From Whalleya microplaca (lineage: Eukaryota > Ascomycota > Sordariomycetes > Xylariales > Xylariaceae), in NCBI GenBank assembly GCA_022497155.1, contig MU385713.1, forward strand, positions 1,116,001-1,180,000: DNA of 64,000 nucleotides, given 5' to 3'. Below are positions 46,410-59,618 of this stretch, in pieces. The notes beneath the pieces are model-generated. The model was not told where the DNA came from. It did no database searches and was given only the letters and a program-made list of their open reading frames with translations. The translations under genes were made by a program, and so were the position numbers. Numbering within the stretch: position 1 is the first letter of the stretch; each line of letters opens with the position of its first letter.

Positions 46410-47584
46410 ATGCCTTCGAACAGACTCATCAGACCCGCCGCCTCCTTGCTGTCTACAACGACAAGAAAAGTGCAGCCTTCCACCTGCGGCCGAGTCTACG
46501 AAGCTGCACGACGAGCACATACGAGTTCAAGATCCCTAGGCATCGCAGCCAGCCCTCGGCCAGTATTACACACAAGTCCGAGGCTAGCAACGTTTGCGCC
46601 TCAAGGGACCCGAAGCATCTTCATCCAGACCGAGTCCACGCCGAATCCGGATGCGCTGAAATTCCTGCCAAACCACCGCGTGCTACCACCGGATATCTCG
46701 ACGCCATTCATCGAGTACCTCAACCCTCGGAGCACAATCGCGCCACCGTACCCATCACAGCTGGCTGCGCAGCTCATGAACATCGATGGGGTGACGTCAG
46801 TCTTCTACGGCACAGACTTTATCACAGTCACAAAGGCGGCGGATGCGAACTGGGTGCATATCAAACCGGAGATCTTCAGCTTGATCACTGAGGCCATTAC
46901 ATCCGGGCAGCAATTGGTCACCGTCAGCCAGAATGCAGCGGGAGATGGACAGCACGAGTCAGCGGAGGAGGACACCTTGAGCTACAACGAGGATGACAAT
47001 GAGGTCGTGGGCATGATCAAGGAGTTGCTCGAGACAAGGATAAGGCCGGCGATCCAGGAGGATGGCGGGGATATCGAGTTCCGAGGCTTCGAGGATGGTA
47101 TTGTGATGCTCAAGTTGAGGGGAGCGTGCCGGACTTGCGATTCCAGCACGGTGACATTGAAGAATGGAATTGAGGGAATGCTGATGCATTATGTGAGTAT
47201 ACCCTTTTCGATCAATTGTTCACCTCTGCTCCTGAAATACGATATGAGTTGCGCTTTACTGCATTTCCGAGCATGGAGGCAAAGCAACTTCAGCCAGATA
47301 GCACCAAGTCATTGCACAACATTTGGTATAAGTTGGTAGACAGTCTCGGAGCACCTTCATGTTTCTTCACCCCTTATTTGCTGTACCAAGAAAACAGAAC
47401 ACGGATAAGCTGACCATGTTTACAGATCGAGGAGGTTAAAGGGGTACACCAGGTCATGGACCAGGAGGAAGAGGTTGCGATGAAGGAATTCGCCAGATTC
47501 GAGGAAAAACTACGAGCACAGAAGGGTCCCGATGCCGCACCAAGTACGCTGGGCAAAGACTCGCTCGATTCAGTTCCTGGATAA
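46410..47584 (+). CDS. NFU1: Mitochondrial iron-sulfur scaffold Nfu1
   Basis: Nfu1 passes 4Fe-4S clusters to mitochondrial targets such as lipoate synthase and complex II. Exons 46410-47192 and 47426-47584 encode 313 aa. The first 65 residues are rich in Arg, Ser and Thr with almost no acid, a matrix-targeting presequence. The Nfu N-terminal domain starts at 'SIFIQTESTPNPDALKFLPN' (about 69). The C-terminal NifU domain contains the cluster-binding pair C240 and C243 in 'RGACRTCDSSTVTLK', and the splice join gives 'MLMHYIEEVKGVHQVMDQE'. The intron is 233 bp, long for this window. The start is the first ATG in the frame that gives a presequence; the frame is open upstream. Confidence 0.95.
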
Positions 47585-50500
47585 CCATAGAATTGTATAC
47601 CAACTATGTCATCTTAAGAAATGAGAATATACCCCTGGTCCGCCTCTCATGAGAGAGCGACCCCGCAAAACCCTGTTCCGGACCTAGATGATCTCGTGAC
47701 AACTCTCGTGCGTCCCTACGTATGTAGCAAACTCACAACCGTAAGTTGGGATGGATGTGTTGGCTGAAATGCTATTGTGGCCGTCGGGTCTACCTAACCT
47801 ACCTACCTTATCTAACCTTCCTGTACACTTCCGCGATTAGGTTTCACGGAGCCCTATCTATCGTCCGGTCTGATCTGGTCAGTTGACAGCTTTGTCCGAT
47901 ATTAAACTCCCAACTCCGCAAAAGATAGCGAAAGCTTCTGCGCGCATTTTTTTCTTTTGGGGAGAGGGGCGAGAAAGACGATCGTCGTCGGGATCGTCAA
48001 CCTTTACATATAATTCTCCGAGCCTCATCGATTTGCCCGCTGCCCACCCCAAGTCCCGGCCCTAAGCATTCCTAGCGGTAGTCATCGGTCTAACGTAGGG
48101 TGTTTTCTTCTTGGGGAGGAGGCAAGGAAAAAGAGTGGTGGCTGAAAGCGACACACACTCATACTGCACACCTCTCTACCGTATGTATCACCCATCACCG
48201 CCACCACCACCATACCCGGAGGCGAAGGGGACGGCGAATTGGAGGGAGAGCCCAAACGCTAAATCTGGGTGAAGCAGCGATTCCCACCGGTGTGGCGATG
48301 GGCGGCTTCGGTCACATGGGGGGTGACATGCAGCTCGCGCGTGCCCTCCAACCCTCAGAAAGCCTCGAATGTAAGTATGTACGGTGGACCTGCCGGCGCT
48401 GGTTGGCTGGACGGGCTGCGCAGGTAGGTCGAGGAAGCGTTACCTCCAACCCCGCAAAAGGGCACCGGAACGTACGTCAATCTGCATGCCGTTGCACAAT
48501 CCTCGGCATACGCCCTCCACCCTCGTGGACAGGGTATGTATCCCGTTCCTCCTTTTTCCTTGAGCAACATTATGTTGCTATTGTTGTTGTTCCCGCCGGA
48601 CGAACTAGTGGTGAGTAGCGACAATAGCTTGAACTTAAGTTTGTGGAAATATGAAGCATCTAGAATTCCTCAAAGCCCTCGATTCTGCAGCCATCCTACG
48701 TCACACTTACACTCGATTTACGAAATCGTGACATGGAAACTCTTGTGTATTTTCGTGGGGATGACCGGCGGGTCTCAAATTTAGTAACATTAGTAACATT
48801 AGAATCATTGTCTATTCAACTTCATTAGGGATCAATTTAGATGCTTTTTGCAATTCCAAAGAGACATGCCATACGGGGCCACCGGGTCTCATGGATTTGA
48901 GGCATAAGCGTTGATGCTGTGTCTGTGATGCCTCCTCAACACATCTACCCCAGGTAAGCATGCGTAGATATATGTCGTGTCAGGTCGGCAAGGCAGTTGT
49001 ATACGTATGCCATATCGTCATTTGATTTTTTCGATAATCGCGTGGTGGCTTCAGGCAGCATCTACTAGAACCATCATCCATCCAATGAGTATACAAGGTG
49101 CTTGGCAATTGTGTCGACGCGTTAACGAAAGCCAATACGGTTAGAATCCAAATTTTCGTAGCTTACACCAAGATCTGTCTTGATTAATCTCATCCGTAAC
49201 ATCCAGTAAGAGGCCTATGTCTCCTACCCAATATCTCGAAGTCGGTCTTGCGAGTTCTGAGCACGTGCTGTACTGTACGAACAGCCAGCAGAGAAGAACA
49301 AGGAAAAATAGAACACTGCAGGTTTCAAGCCAGATATATGCATACTACAACAACCTGTAGACGTCCGCCTTATTTCGTGAACAACTGCTATTTCTGTAAT
49401 GGAATGGTAGAATACGTGGATGTGAATACCACCCAGAGGGCACACTCCTATGTATTTTGTGGCTGCCGACGTGCAGGGTCCATTGTACGTGCATACTGAC
49501 TTGCGTGATTCGTTCATTGGACTGGGCAGTTGGCGAAATGGGAAGCAAAATCCGGGGTAATGCCCCCTGGATACGCCTGTGCGTCCGTCTATGCCCAGGA
49601 CATCCTAGCTTACCGCCTTCTCGCGTGGCGCCACCTTCCAGATTCTCAGTTAACCTGTCTAGCTATATCTGGGATGGATTCTGGCGATGCAACAGTAGTG
49701 TATGTGGTGAACGATATTGCTGGGTTCAGAGGATGAACAGTGCTGCTCTTGTAATGCTATACCAAGTGAGTAGACAGTCAAATTCAACGCGCGTGGATCG
49801 TTGAGAAATAAACCTTTCCATTTAGGCTGAGACTTGCAGAGGAAATCCTGGTAGGTGCATCTCCCTACATGTCGGTCTGGAGAATATAGATATTACGAAG
49901 CGCCCGGCGGCTAGCACTAGCATCGCAAGGAGATTCAATTGCTCACTGCACACAAGTGGGAATACACACCCCTGGACTTGCCTGTATCTCATTTTCGAGA
50001 AGTCGAATATGAATATCGACTTACTTATAGTATACTTATAGTATAGAAGTAAACCGTAAACCGTTAACGGATTTATATACGTTTGGCACCAACCTCGACT
50101 TGATCGACATTATCGCCGTATCATGAGGCGCATGACACCTGTCACTCTATTGGGGAGTTTGTAATAGAAGGCTTGAACAAGAGCGTATGATTCGCCGGAG
50201 CTGTTAGACGCGCTTGGAAAGGGGGAACCCATTACCCCTCCCTGCCGCCTTACGACCCACCAGCCTCAGCTAGTTGCTCACCTCCCTAACGACTCAGTAG
50301 CAAGCACCAGACTGCCACTATGCCGAGTATGGATGCGGTGTCAAACGACAGGTGAGAGGCCCTCGGGAGAAGACGGTGGTCCGGTATCGTCTTCTAGATC
50401 GGCCTTCGACGAGACTTTCCGAGCGTCGAAGGGCCCTTGAGTTCCATGTTATGTACATATAGGTAGTAGCAACGGGTTTGACGTGCAGTGCATGCATGAT

Positions 50501-53500
50501 ACAGAGGAGGTGCAGGAGGGCTAGTGTGCAGCTTCATCGGTGCCATCTCCAAGATGTGTGGTGTAACTGTGTGTCAATTGACGGGCTCCGGCTAACACGG
50601 GCTCTCTGAAGTTGGAATTAGGAGCTACATACCTGCAGACTTGAGCTTGAGCACCCATGCAAGACTCCAGTACTCGACCAGGAGAGGGAGAGCGTTGTGC
50701 CTGTGTACTGGATGAGACCCCTATTCGCTATGTCGGATGAGTGCTTGGGAGATCTTCAATAATGGGCTGAAAGGCGGAGAATAATATCTTGTCAATCGAT
50801 CCTCGATTAGCGTGGCTCATGCGCCTTTGAAAGAAATACTACCTAGGAGGTACAGAGTAGAGCAGGATCAAGGATGATACAAAGAATGACTGTTGAAGAA
50901 TGGTTTGTCTCACAAAGGAAAAAGAAAAGTAGCTGCCTCTAAGTCATTGGAGGGGCATATGTTAGGCATTCGTTGTATGTGTACAGGCCTAATATGACAT
51001 CCAACGTCGACTTTTAGTTCATCGTCTGTCTACTCTGCTACTCTGCTAACTACATAGTAAATAAAACGGGGTGTGCTCTATATTTTGCACCTTGTCACTC
51101 TAGGAAACCAATCTGAAGAAGCTCCGTATTGCAGGAAAGCGAGAAGATGCACGTATGTATGTATGAGGCAGGTGAGCTTATTGACATATTGTTGGCGATT
51201 ATACATACATATATGTAAGAGCAATCATTGAAGAACTGATGTCGATGAAAAGACACTGCTCTCTCTCTCGTACGGTTACGGTAACTTCGGTTCGGCCCTG
51301 CAATAGTTCATAAAAGAGAATGAAATCTACACTAATGCGGCCGATGATCGACTGCAACTTGCAAGCAGGCTACGGTAGCACCCCGAGCCTCGACGATGGT
51401 GAGTTGATTGCCCAGCAGGAAAAAGGGGACTTGAAGGTTGGCAGTTGGCTGGTTCTATTGGGGGGCACAGGAGGACAAGGGGACGACAAGGGGGACGAGG
51501 GGACAAGGGGTCCTCGACAAGCTCGGACCTGGCAGACTTAGCCTGTCCTGGGGCGAACAGGCCAAGTTGATCATCGCTTCCTTGACCACATTTTAAAAAT
51601 CATCTGAAGGGGTCCCGCCCAAATCATCAGGCAACCCCAGACACTCAACTGCGCCTGCTGCACCAGCAAGGCCCATATGCTGTACCCTGCTTTTTTACAT
51701 GGGGCGAGATTTGACATGGAGATGAGTGGGTCCCCCTTAGTCGTCTTTTTGTGCGGTGCTCGTCAGCCAGTGGTCAGGACGATATTATAGCTGCATACAA
51801 GTACATACGGTGGACATACATCCCTCCGTAGTTATAGTGGGATTTCCCTTACTTGCTACTCTTCCAGAAGAGTTCCAGTCAGTTCCTACAAACACTCACT
51901 CACTCACGCACTCACTCACCTACCACCTACCTACATCCTACCTACATATGACCATGAACCAACAAACCACTTACTATTACCTATCTACCACACAGCTCGC
52001 AGCAGGCAGACAGGTAGACAAGAAGACAGAGAGACAGAGAGACAGACATACAGTCAGTCAGACAGTCGGATAGAAGACAGCTTGCATTCAGAATCATCCA
52101 ATCCATTTATGGGTAACTAGAACCATCGACGCAAAGACGCATATCCATCAGCTCACACAGGGCAAAATCGATCGACTTATTGTCCTTTTTCATACCTGAT
52201 CATACCTGCATTACATACATCCATACCTAACGTCTCTCTACCTACCAACCTACCAAAACCAACTTACCTACCTACCTACCTTATCCATCGTTCACCCAAC
52301 CCATCTATCAGTCATTGTTCCAAATCTAAACCCCTATCTTTGTTAGCCTGTGTTTCCTCTCTTTTCCCTTTCCCTCCATCCTTCCTCCCACCTCTTATGA
52401 ACTAGGTACTACTCCAGACTCTGTTACGAGGTGTGGTCTTTGAAGCTACAACGGTACCTTACTTACATACATATTGACCTACGTACAACCTACATGTATG
52501 CCTGCCTCTCTCCCTTGACCTCTCATGAATAATAGTTTCCTAGTCCGAATTTTAGTGGACATCACTACCCTTGTTTCCGCACCAGCTATTACCAGCTTTA
52601 ACTTTAAAACCCAGCTTCCGTTCCCCACCAGCCACTTTCCCTCGCGCGACAGGTCTCGTGTCGTTAACGTGCTGCCACTAGGTTTCTGGTGGTGCTACTA
52701 CTTACCTAAACTGCTGCTCTTCCCCGCTCTTCAATTTCAACATCTTTCGCATTTCGAACATCGCCGTTCCTCTGCAATTGCCGGCCTCGACAACTCTCGA
52801 CGACAAGCTCTACTTACGTCTCCACGGCCATTCGCATTGTCTCCGCTCTGCATCTCTACCTGCGCAGACAACCTTGCGACGACCGCATCCTACTTTTGTT
52901 TTGCCGACAATGGGCTGCTGCGAGTAGCTCCGTCGCAATTCGTCGAGGCCGTTCGCACATAACTAAGAGAAAGAGTCTCGAGACCCAAAACGCTTTTTTT
53001 CTCTTTTTTTTTGTTTGTTCTTCACCCCAACAACTTGTGCCCTAGATCGCCGTCCAATTAGACGCTCTTTTTTTCTGCAACGACGACGCACGAGACAAGC
53101 AAATTGTGACTGCATTTCGTGCTCCACAAGCTTTGGATCTTTGGTCTCCTACGCCTCGAGAAAGAGAGAGAGGGGTCCTTTTGGAGGCGTTTCTGGAGGC
53201 TTGATCAGTACTACCTCGTGGTGTCTTTTTGACCTTCTTGTTCCAAGCAACACATTGTCGTCTTTTTATTGTTTCCCACTTACTAGACACCCATTCTGCG
53301 ATACCCCGTGAATAGATCTCATTACCTCCCTTTCAAGATTGGTCAGTACACTTCTTATTTCGCTTGCTTTTCATTCCCCTAGACAACTCTGTCTCGTGCT
53401 GAAGGATCTGTTCTGCGCTGCCAATTTGTGGCAGTGTGGTTCATGTCCCAAGGAGCAGGTGGAGATAGACGGTCGCGAGTTCTGGTTCTCAAGACGGGGT

Positions 53501-53828
53501 CATGCCAATCATACCCTTCTTTATGCAGATTTATATTGTTTTTACTCTGTGCTCTTGGCAGGGTGATCTTAGAGTCTTTCCGTCATCCGAATCTATCTGT
53601 TTTGGTAGCACGGCAAGGCTGACAATATATGTAGATTTACGCGATCTGCAATTATAAATCCGCAACGTTTCTGAGAGGTCCCCAGCAAAATTCTGGCGAT
53701 CATATTCCATTATCAGTTTGTTTAAAGTCTTGATTTAGTACTTTATCTGGTAATCGTCATTGCGTATTGAGGTAGATTTTGTGGCTGGTCATTAAGCCGA
53801 CGAAATCCTCTCCATCTACGTCTGGACC
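47585..53828. other. 6.2 kb without a supported gene; right end is a probable long leader of the PSP1-domain gene
   Basis: Frames of up to about 170 codons occur, but most lack an ATG and have random composition. A 9-bp hairpin with a 12-nt loop lies at 50403-50432. From about 51880 the strand is strongly asymmetric: CACT and TACC repeats (51890-51950), CAGA repeats (51990-52070), CTACC runs (52235-52300) and a CT tract (52360-52395). This looks like a core promoter, so the downstream mRNA may have a leader of about 1.4 kb. A 145-codon ATG-started frame at 52525-52962 lies within it. Confidence 0.45.
52525..52962 (+). other. Long upstream open reading frame in the PSP1-gene leader
   Basis: An ATG-started frame of 145 codons lies in the pyrimidine-rich leader, about 870 bp before the main start codon. 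Its composition follows the CT-rich base content (Ser, Leu, Pro, Phe), so it may not be a conserved protein. It is reported as a uORF candidate only. Confidence 0.25.
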
Positions 53829-56623
53829 ATGAGCTCCAACAGCATCAAGCCCAGTCCTGGACTCAAAGCCGGCCAAAGCACGTTCACAGGCGTTGCACCA
53901 AGCAACCAGTCAATTTTGCTTGGGAAATTGCACGCTCGAAGATCTACACCGGACTCTGAAGCTCTCGCGAGCTCTGACGACGAACCCGATACCCATCGGC
54001 AAGACGTGCCTCAGCCTCCAGTACAGCCCCAGAGGCCTGTGCGCCGGGCGTCCTGGTTGAATGATACTTCACAGGCTACTCTATCTCATCCAAGAAAAGG
54101 TTCGTACGCAAGTAGCTCGATGTCGCCGACTGCCTCACACCCGAGTACTCCATCTGGAGAGGCCGGTGCTGCCGCTTGGGCACCACATTCCGGTTCGACC
54201 GGCACAATGGGCCGTGGGCATCAAGCGCCACCGTCCTTCCCGTGGGGAACCGGTATCTGGAATACGGAGCGTAAGGAGCCCCCCTCGCGGCTAACTGAAG
54301 TACTACCTTCGCCTACCTCCACTATTCCAAGTGGTGGCGGCTTTGGCGGAGAGAATTCGATGTCGCAGGCATCTCCAACTCCTAGAGAACCAGGATCCAA
54401 CCCACAGATCCCTTTCGCCATTCCACTACACCCGACACCGAAGACATATCGTTCTCAGTCGTACTCGGTAGGGCAGTTAGATCCCGATGCAACCACCGCT
54501 ACCATGTCTCCATCTACAGTGTTACCTGGGCCTGGACCTGGAAGGTCACGTCCGCTTGGCCACCCAGGACTACAGCACCGGCCGTCACGTCCAAGTATGT
54601 TGAGTGAAATGTCAAATGATAGCGCGTTGCTAGGCAAAGTGAAAGAAGTTGAAGACGATGATGATGAGAGCACTAGCGATTCGGCTCAAGGAGTCCATCA
54701 ACAGCAGAGTGCTGACGCCAAGACCATCGAGCTTCTCACTCGCGAGAACGCCATTTTGAGACAACAGCAATATCATAATTCTCGAATCAGGCCTCGTGCA
54801 TCGACCGCTGCTGCTTATGGATTAAGTAACGGGTATAGCGTCCGCGGCGCAGTCCCTGAAGAATCGGATTATGCGATCGACGAACTGGATGAGGCGAATG
54901 AGGGCCTGGACCCTGCGGCGAAGCGAGGCTTAGGAAGGCGTATGAGCGAGTATGCCACTGGTTCCTACCGTTCTCCATATCCTGTTGAGAATAGAAAGCT
55001 CGAAAATGTCAAGAAGGCGTATTGGCAGAGTTCGTTGGGTTTCAGCGGTCTAACGGACATTCCACAAAGCCGTAGACATTCATTTGCCGACATGCCAACT
55101 CGGCAGGGGTCAATCAGCTCCATCGGAGAGGGTGTCTCCATCCACGACGCCACCTCTCCAGAGGCGTCTCAGTCCCAAGATTTTGGTGGATTCCCTGAGG
55201 GTGCTGGCTTCAGCACTACTAGCCCTGGTAAGTCGCCATTCGATAGTGAATCTACTCTTCAGGCTAATGCTCATAACACAGTCTCATATTATCCAGGCGG
55301 CAGCGGTGTATCTAACACGCACCAAGCTATCGCATCTTCAGCATATGGCAGTCCCTACCAGCCAGCCTACGGGCTCCCTGCAGCCTATGCGAACCGCCCA
55401 CCATCACCACACCGGAACATGTACGGGATGGGTCAACCCAGACACAATCAACTTTTACACATTGTTCTCTTCAAGTGCTCAAGAGCCGATGTATTCTATA
55501 TTCAGGAGGGTACCGGTCTCACAGTGAAACCAGGAGATCTTGTTATTGTCGAGGCCGATCGAGGGACAGACCTCGGGACTGTTGCTCGCGACAATGTTGA
55601 TTGGCAAACGGCCAAAGAATTGAAGGAGCATTATGCCGAGGAACATTATAAATGGCTGATGATGTATTCTCAAAACGCGGCGGCCGCTCAAGAAGGGACT
55701 GGAGCGGGCTTGATGGCCGCATCCAACGGCCTACAGGGGAGCGCAATTGGCGGGATGGGGCCGCCCAGCCAACATCACATGCAAGAACCGAACGCTGGCG
55801 AACTTAAGCCGAAGCTCATTAAGCGCCTCGCCCAAAATCACGAGGTCCACAGTCTCCGAGACAAAGAAGGCAACGAAGCAAAAGCGAAACGTATGTGCAT
55901 GCAGAAGGTCAAGGAGCATGGTCTGAATATGGAGATTCTTGATGCCGAGTTCCAGATGTGAGTATTCTGTATCGCATTAAAAGTGATTCATGGCTGACGA
56001 ATTCAAGGGACTGGAAAAAATTGACTTTTTATTACTTTGCCGATGCGTACATCAACTTTAACTCCCTGGTCACCGATTTATTCAAAATCTACAAGACGAG
56101 AATTTGGATGTCTGCCATTAACCCTGCATCGTTTGCCAGCCCGACTCTAGGTTTACAGGCACCCAGTGGCATCGGTCCAGGTGCTGTCGGCCTTGGAAGG
56201 GGTGGCGGACCTAACAATTCTGAGCGGCGGCCCAACCCACCCCAGGAATCTCAAGGCGCCTTTCCAGGCGGGAATCCACCCGGCCGAGGATTCCAACCCT
56301 CCTTCAATCAGCCATTCAGCGGGTCAGACCGGCCGTCGGTTGCCAGCTCTGCATATCCACCATCCGGCTTCCCCTATTCGGCTTATGGCGCGTTCGCTAG
56401 TGCCCCCAGGTCTGGCAACGTTTCGTACGTACCAGGTGTGATGCAAGGAATGGATGCATACACTGGTGGCTTTCCTCAGACCGGGGAATTCACCCCAGCA
56501 ATGAGGACGCGATTTCCAAGTCCTCACGGTGCTCCTTCTCCACACGATCAGCCGGCGCCTAATATAGCAGGCCAGAACGACTGGGTTGGGGCTTTTCAGG
56601 GACTCTCTATGAACTCTCGCTAA
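53829..56623 (+). CDS. PSP1 C-terminal domain protein
   Basis: Two exons, 53829-55957 and 56008-56623, give 914 aa. About 530 N-terminal residues are Ser/Pro/Gly rich and disordered, with phosphorylation-type stretches (RRASWLND, RSQSYSVGQLD). The PSP1 domain starts near residue 540 (LLHIVLFKCSRADVFYIQEG) with 'GDLVIVEADRGTDLGTVARD', and continues through 'DKEGNEAKAKRMCMQKVKEH'; the join yields 'DAEFQMDWKKLTFYYFADAY', a strongly conserved block also present in bacterial and kinetoplastid relatives. 'LVTDLFKIYKTRIWMSAINP' follows, then a Gly/Pro/Asn-rich tail. Yeast Psp1 was found as a suppressor of DNA polymerase alpha defects; the domain is linked to RNA binding in trypanosomes. The molecular role in filamentous fungi is not established. 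The intron is 50 bp. Confidence 0.92.
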
Positions 56624-58626
56624 ATGCACAATTCCCTCAGGTCTCCTATATACACATTCGATTCTCGTAACTATATTTCATTCGTACCATACCACTCGTG
56701 CTCTTACACAGCCTACCGGCTATGACAGACAACGGACAGATAAAGGCGGCGAGGATCAGATCTTTTTGGCGTTGGCCGGCATCTTTTGATTTTCAACGAG
56801 AAGACCTGAATTGACTTCGCGTAAACAAGACCGGACTGGAAGGGCGGCTATTGAAATTTGATTACCACGATTGACTTGATTCATGACGGCATAAGACGAA
56901 TCACTTAAGACAAAAACCACTATTACACTTTAGGGAGATCGACATAGACTTGAACGCTGCACGAGCATCGGTGTAATTTGTTATTAAACGGACGGTTCTC
57001 TACAATATGTTGGGTATCGGATGGAATTTCTGTACGACCAAAAAAGACTTCATCGCGATTTGATGTTGCATTTGCCTTCACAAACGCATTCATAGGGATC
57101 CATGTTAGGTAGTTTTTGAGATTTCGGACAAATTGAGGATGATGGTAATTTCTTTTTCCTTTTCCAGTTGGTGTTGAACGTGTCCAATGGTGATGGTGTA
57201 CATGTTGGCCGTTACCATTGTATTTTTTGCTAGATGCATCCCTGCATAGACTCAAATAGACCATGTCCTTGATCCAGATTAGCCGCATCCAGTATCCAAA
57301 CCATTATACTGGTCTCGTCTAACCGTTATAGCACTCTAGTTTCCGTCTCAAGGACTTTCAATTGCCTTCGGATGCTACTGACAATAGCATCTAGACCGGT
57401 CTACACTGACACAACATGCCAAGCTTGGTAGGGAGTTATCGTCACAAAGTCAACTACTTAGCAGGGTGTGTAGGTAGATTCGTCCAACTTTCATGGATCT
57501 ATGTGCGAATAGTTACGGTAACTAACTCCTTCGGTTTAGATCTTGCTGATGCTGTATCTCTGGGGCCTACAACACCAAGACTTTCCTGGTCAGTGGCTGT
57601 ATCTGCTGGGGCAGCTGCCGGCACTGAGATTACTTATACCTGGGTCTCACGAAGGTGTTGTGAATATAGACGGGGTATAGCGATGGCTGGTAGGTCTACT
57701 GATTTGCTCTACGACGATAGTCGAGGGTGTCTATATAGATGTATTTCATGTTTGCTTCTATTCTCTTTCTTCGTCCCATTTTGACCTTCTCTAGGTCCTG
57801 GACTTTTGGTCCGGGGCATCCGGACATATTTGCAGTTGAACCTCCAGCTTTGCCTTCTGCAAATTTGGTCCCAAGTCCCTCGCTTCCAAGTCATCCTTAA
57901 CCTGGTTAACCGTTTAGATAGATGTATATCTTTTCGCCACCTAGCTGACCTATGTGTAGTCTTTAGAGTGCTTATTAGTGCCTCGTGTTGTTGAAGTCTT
58001 AAGCTAGTATAAGTATAGGATTGAAGTCTTTATTCGATTCGGATTCAGGCTAGCCAGCTATTAGACAGACGTCTAATTTAGCTACCTGCTAAACTAGTAT
58101 AGTTTCTTTGCCGTTCAATGAAACCAACGCTTGGGAAGGGGGGGAGTGAATATGATAATGTTACGTGTTATGTATGCTGTTCAGATATAGCCATTGTCTC
58201 ATACCTAGGTGTATTACCAACTTTCTAGGGGTTTTAAAGCTTCAATGTTCTACCTGAGTGCACCTATGACAGTTATGACATGACGTGGAAAGCATCGAGG
58301 AAGGTCCATGGGTAGTATGGAGTGTGCCTCCCCTAAATAATAATATATGCAGAGGAAGGAGCATCTCGAGTCCATGAAAACACGTAGAAAAACCCGTACA
58401 GAAGTCAAACCGAAGGACCTTCCCCGCTTCTACCATAGGTGCCGTTTCATTTGCTCGTTCATCTAAGCCTCATCGAATGACTGACCTGACTACCTTATGC
58501 CTAGTACTCTGTCAGAGCGTTAATAACATAATTTACCATATACTTGCGTGATTTTGTCTGAATACGGCTGTTGTCAAGAATTAACTAAGTAGCGCCTGCG
58601 AAGAAAGTCACTTGTGTTCAATCGTC
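56624..58626. other. 2 kb intergenic
   Basis: The first part should be the 3' UTR of the PSP1-domain gene. An ATG-started 122-codon frame at 57416-57784 has no recognisable features and is not called. Nothing else is seen. Confidence 0.4.
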
Positions 58627-59618
58627 ATGCCGAACAGAGGGCGGAAGAGAAAGGCAGATGCTGAACGTAAGCCGGCCGCATATGAAGTACAGTAGTTTGC
58701 TGCCGCACTCATACTTACACTAGATAGTGACCTCGGACGAATCCGACAGTTTGTTCAAAAGCAAAGAGACCAAGAAAACTAAAGCGATAAGTAAGAAGAA
58801 ACGGCTTTCTCGTCTCGAAGAGTATGATGAAGACGAGGGCCGAGCTAGTAGTCGGTAAGCATAACCGGATCATGATATCGGCGGCCGGGAATTAGTCACT
58901 GATGCTACCCGGGTAGTGGCTTCCAGCAATGGGCTGAGATCTTCGAAAACAATACTAAGGGAGAGGTTTCAAAGTCAAAGGAGTTCATGAAGACATTCAG
59001 AGACGAAACCAAGAAGCAGGCCGACGGGGTGAGAGACTATATGCAAAAGCAGGAGCATCAGCTGTAAGCCCCCAAACTTGACAGGAACCCAAAAGAGTAA
59101 GTGGCCATGGCTGATCTTTTCCTAGTATACAAAAAGGAGAGGAATTTGTGAGAGTCTTCGAGAAGCTGTATTCGACATCAGCTCTCCCCTATGGAACGAC
59201 AGGCAAGGAGGGCCATGTCTTGTTCACTGAAGCTCAAAGATTCGTCACCGGGAGCCGCTCGCTACTCAAACATTTCAAGGACATAGAAGAGGGGTTGAAG
59301 AACCAGAAGCTTGATCTTCCCACAGAAACCTGGAAGAACGACAAGCAGGAGCTGAAAGAAATCCTTGCTGGCGGCCGCCAAGAAGGAGAGAAACTCATTG
59401 AGGGTATACTGGCTCCAAACACCTACCCTTCGCCCAAATCCGCCAAGTATAAGGCGAGTCCCAACGAAGAGCTTGCTTCGGGACTGTTCAAGGAGAGTCG
59501 TAGATTCCTGGATGAAGATAACTGGGGTACGGTGGCTGTTGACCAGGTCAAGAAATTAACAGCACTTGCAAAGACAGTCCCCCCCACAACTTCCGATCGA
59601 TCGAGACCTTGGTTCTAA
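58627..59618 (+). CDS. Hypothetical protein, basic N-terminus and helical core
   Basis: I do not recognise this gene. Four exons, 58627-58666, 58728-58854, 58917-59063 and 59126-59618, give 268 aa; every donor is GTAAGC and every acceptor TAG. The N-terminus is strongly basic (MPNRGRKRKADAE and KSKETKKTKAISKKKR), suggesting nuclear localisation, followed by an acidic patch (EEYDEDEG). The rest is predicted mostly helical: 'FQQWAEIFENNTKGEVSKSK', 'LIQKGEEFVRVFEKLYST', 'FTEAQRFVTGSRSLLKHF'. The C-terminal half holds 'NEELASGLFKESRRFLDED'. No enzyme motif, membrane span or signal peptide is visible. Splicing and codon use argue for a real gene; it could be a chromatin or meiosis-linked lineage-specific factor, but that is only a guess from its composition. 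Confidence 0.75.

Noticed and set aside
57416..57784. 122-codon ATG-started frame after the PSP1-domain gene
   Set aside because: No recognisable domain, average codon use unlike neighbours; kept as non-coding.
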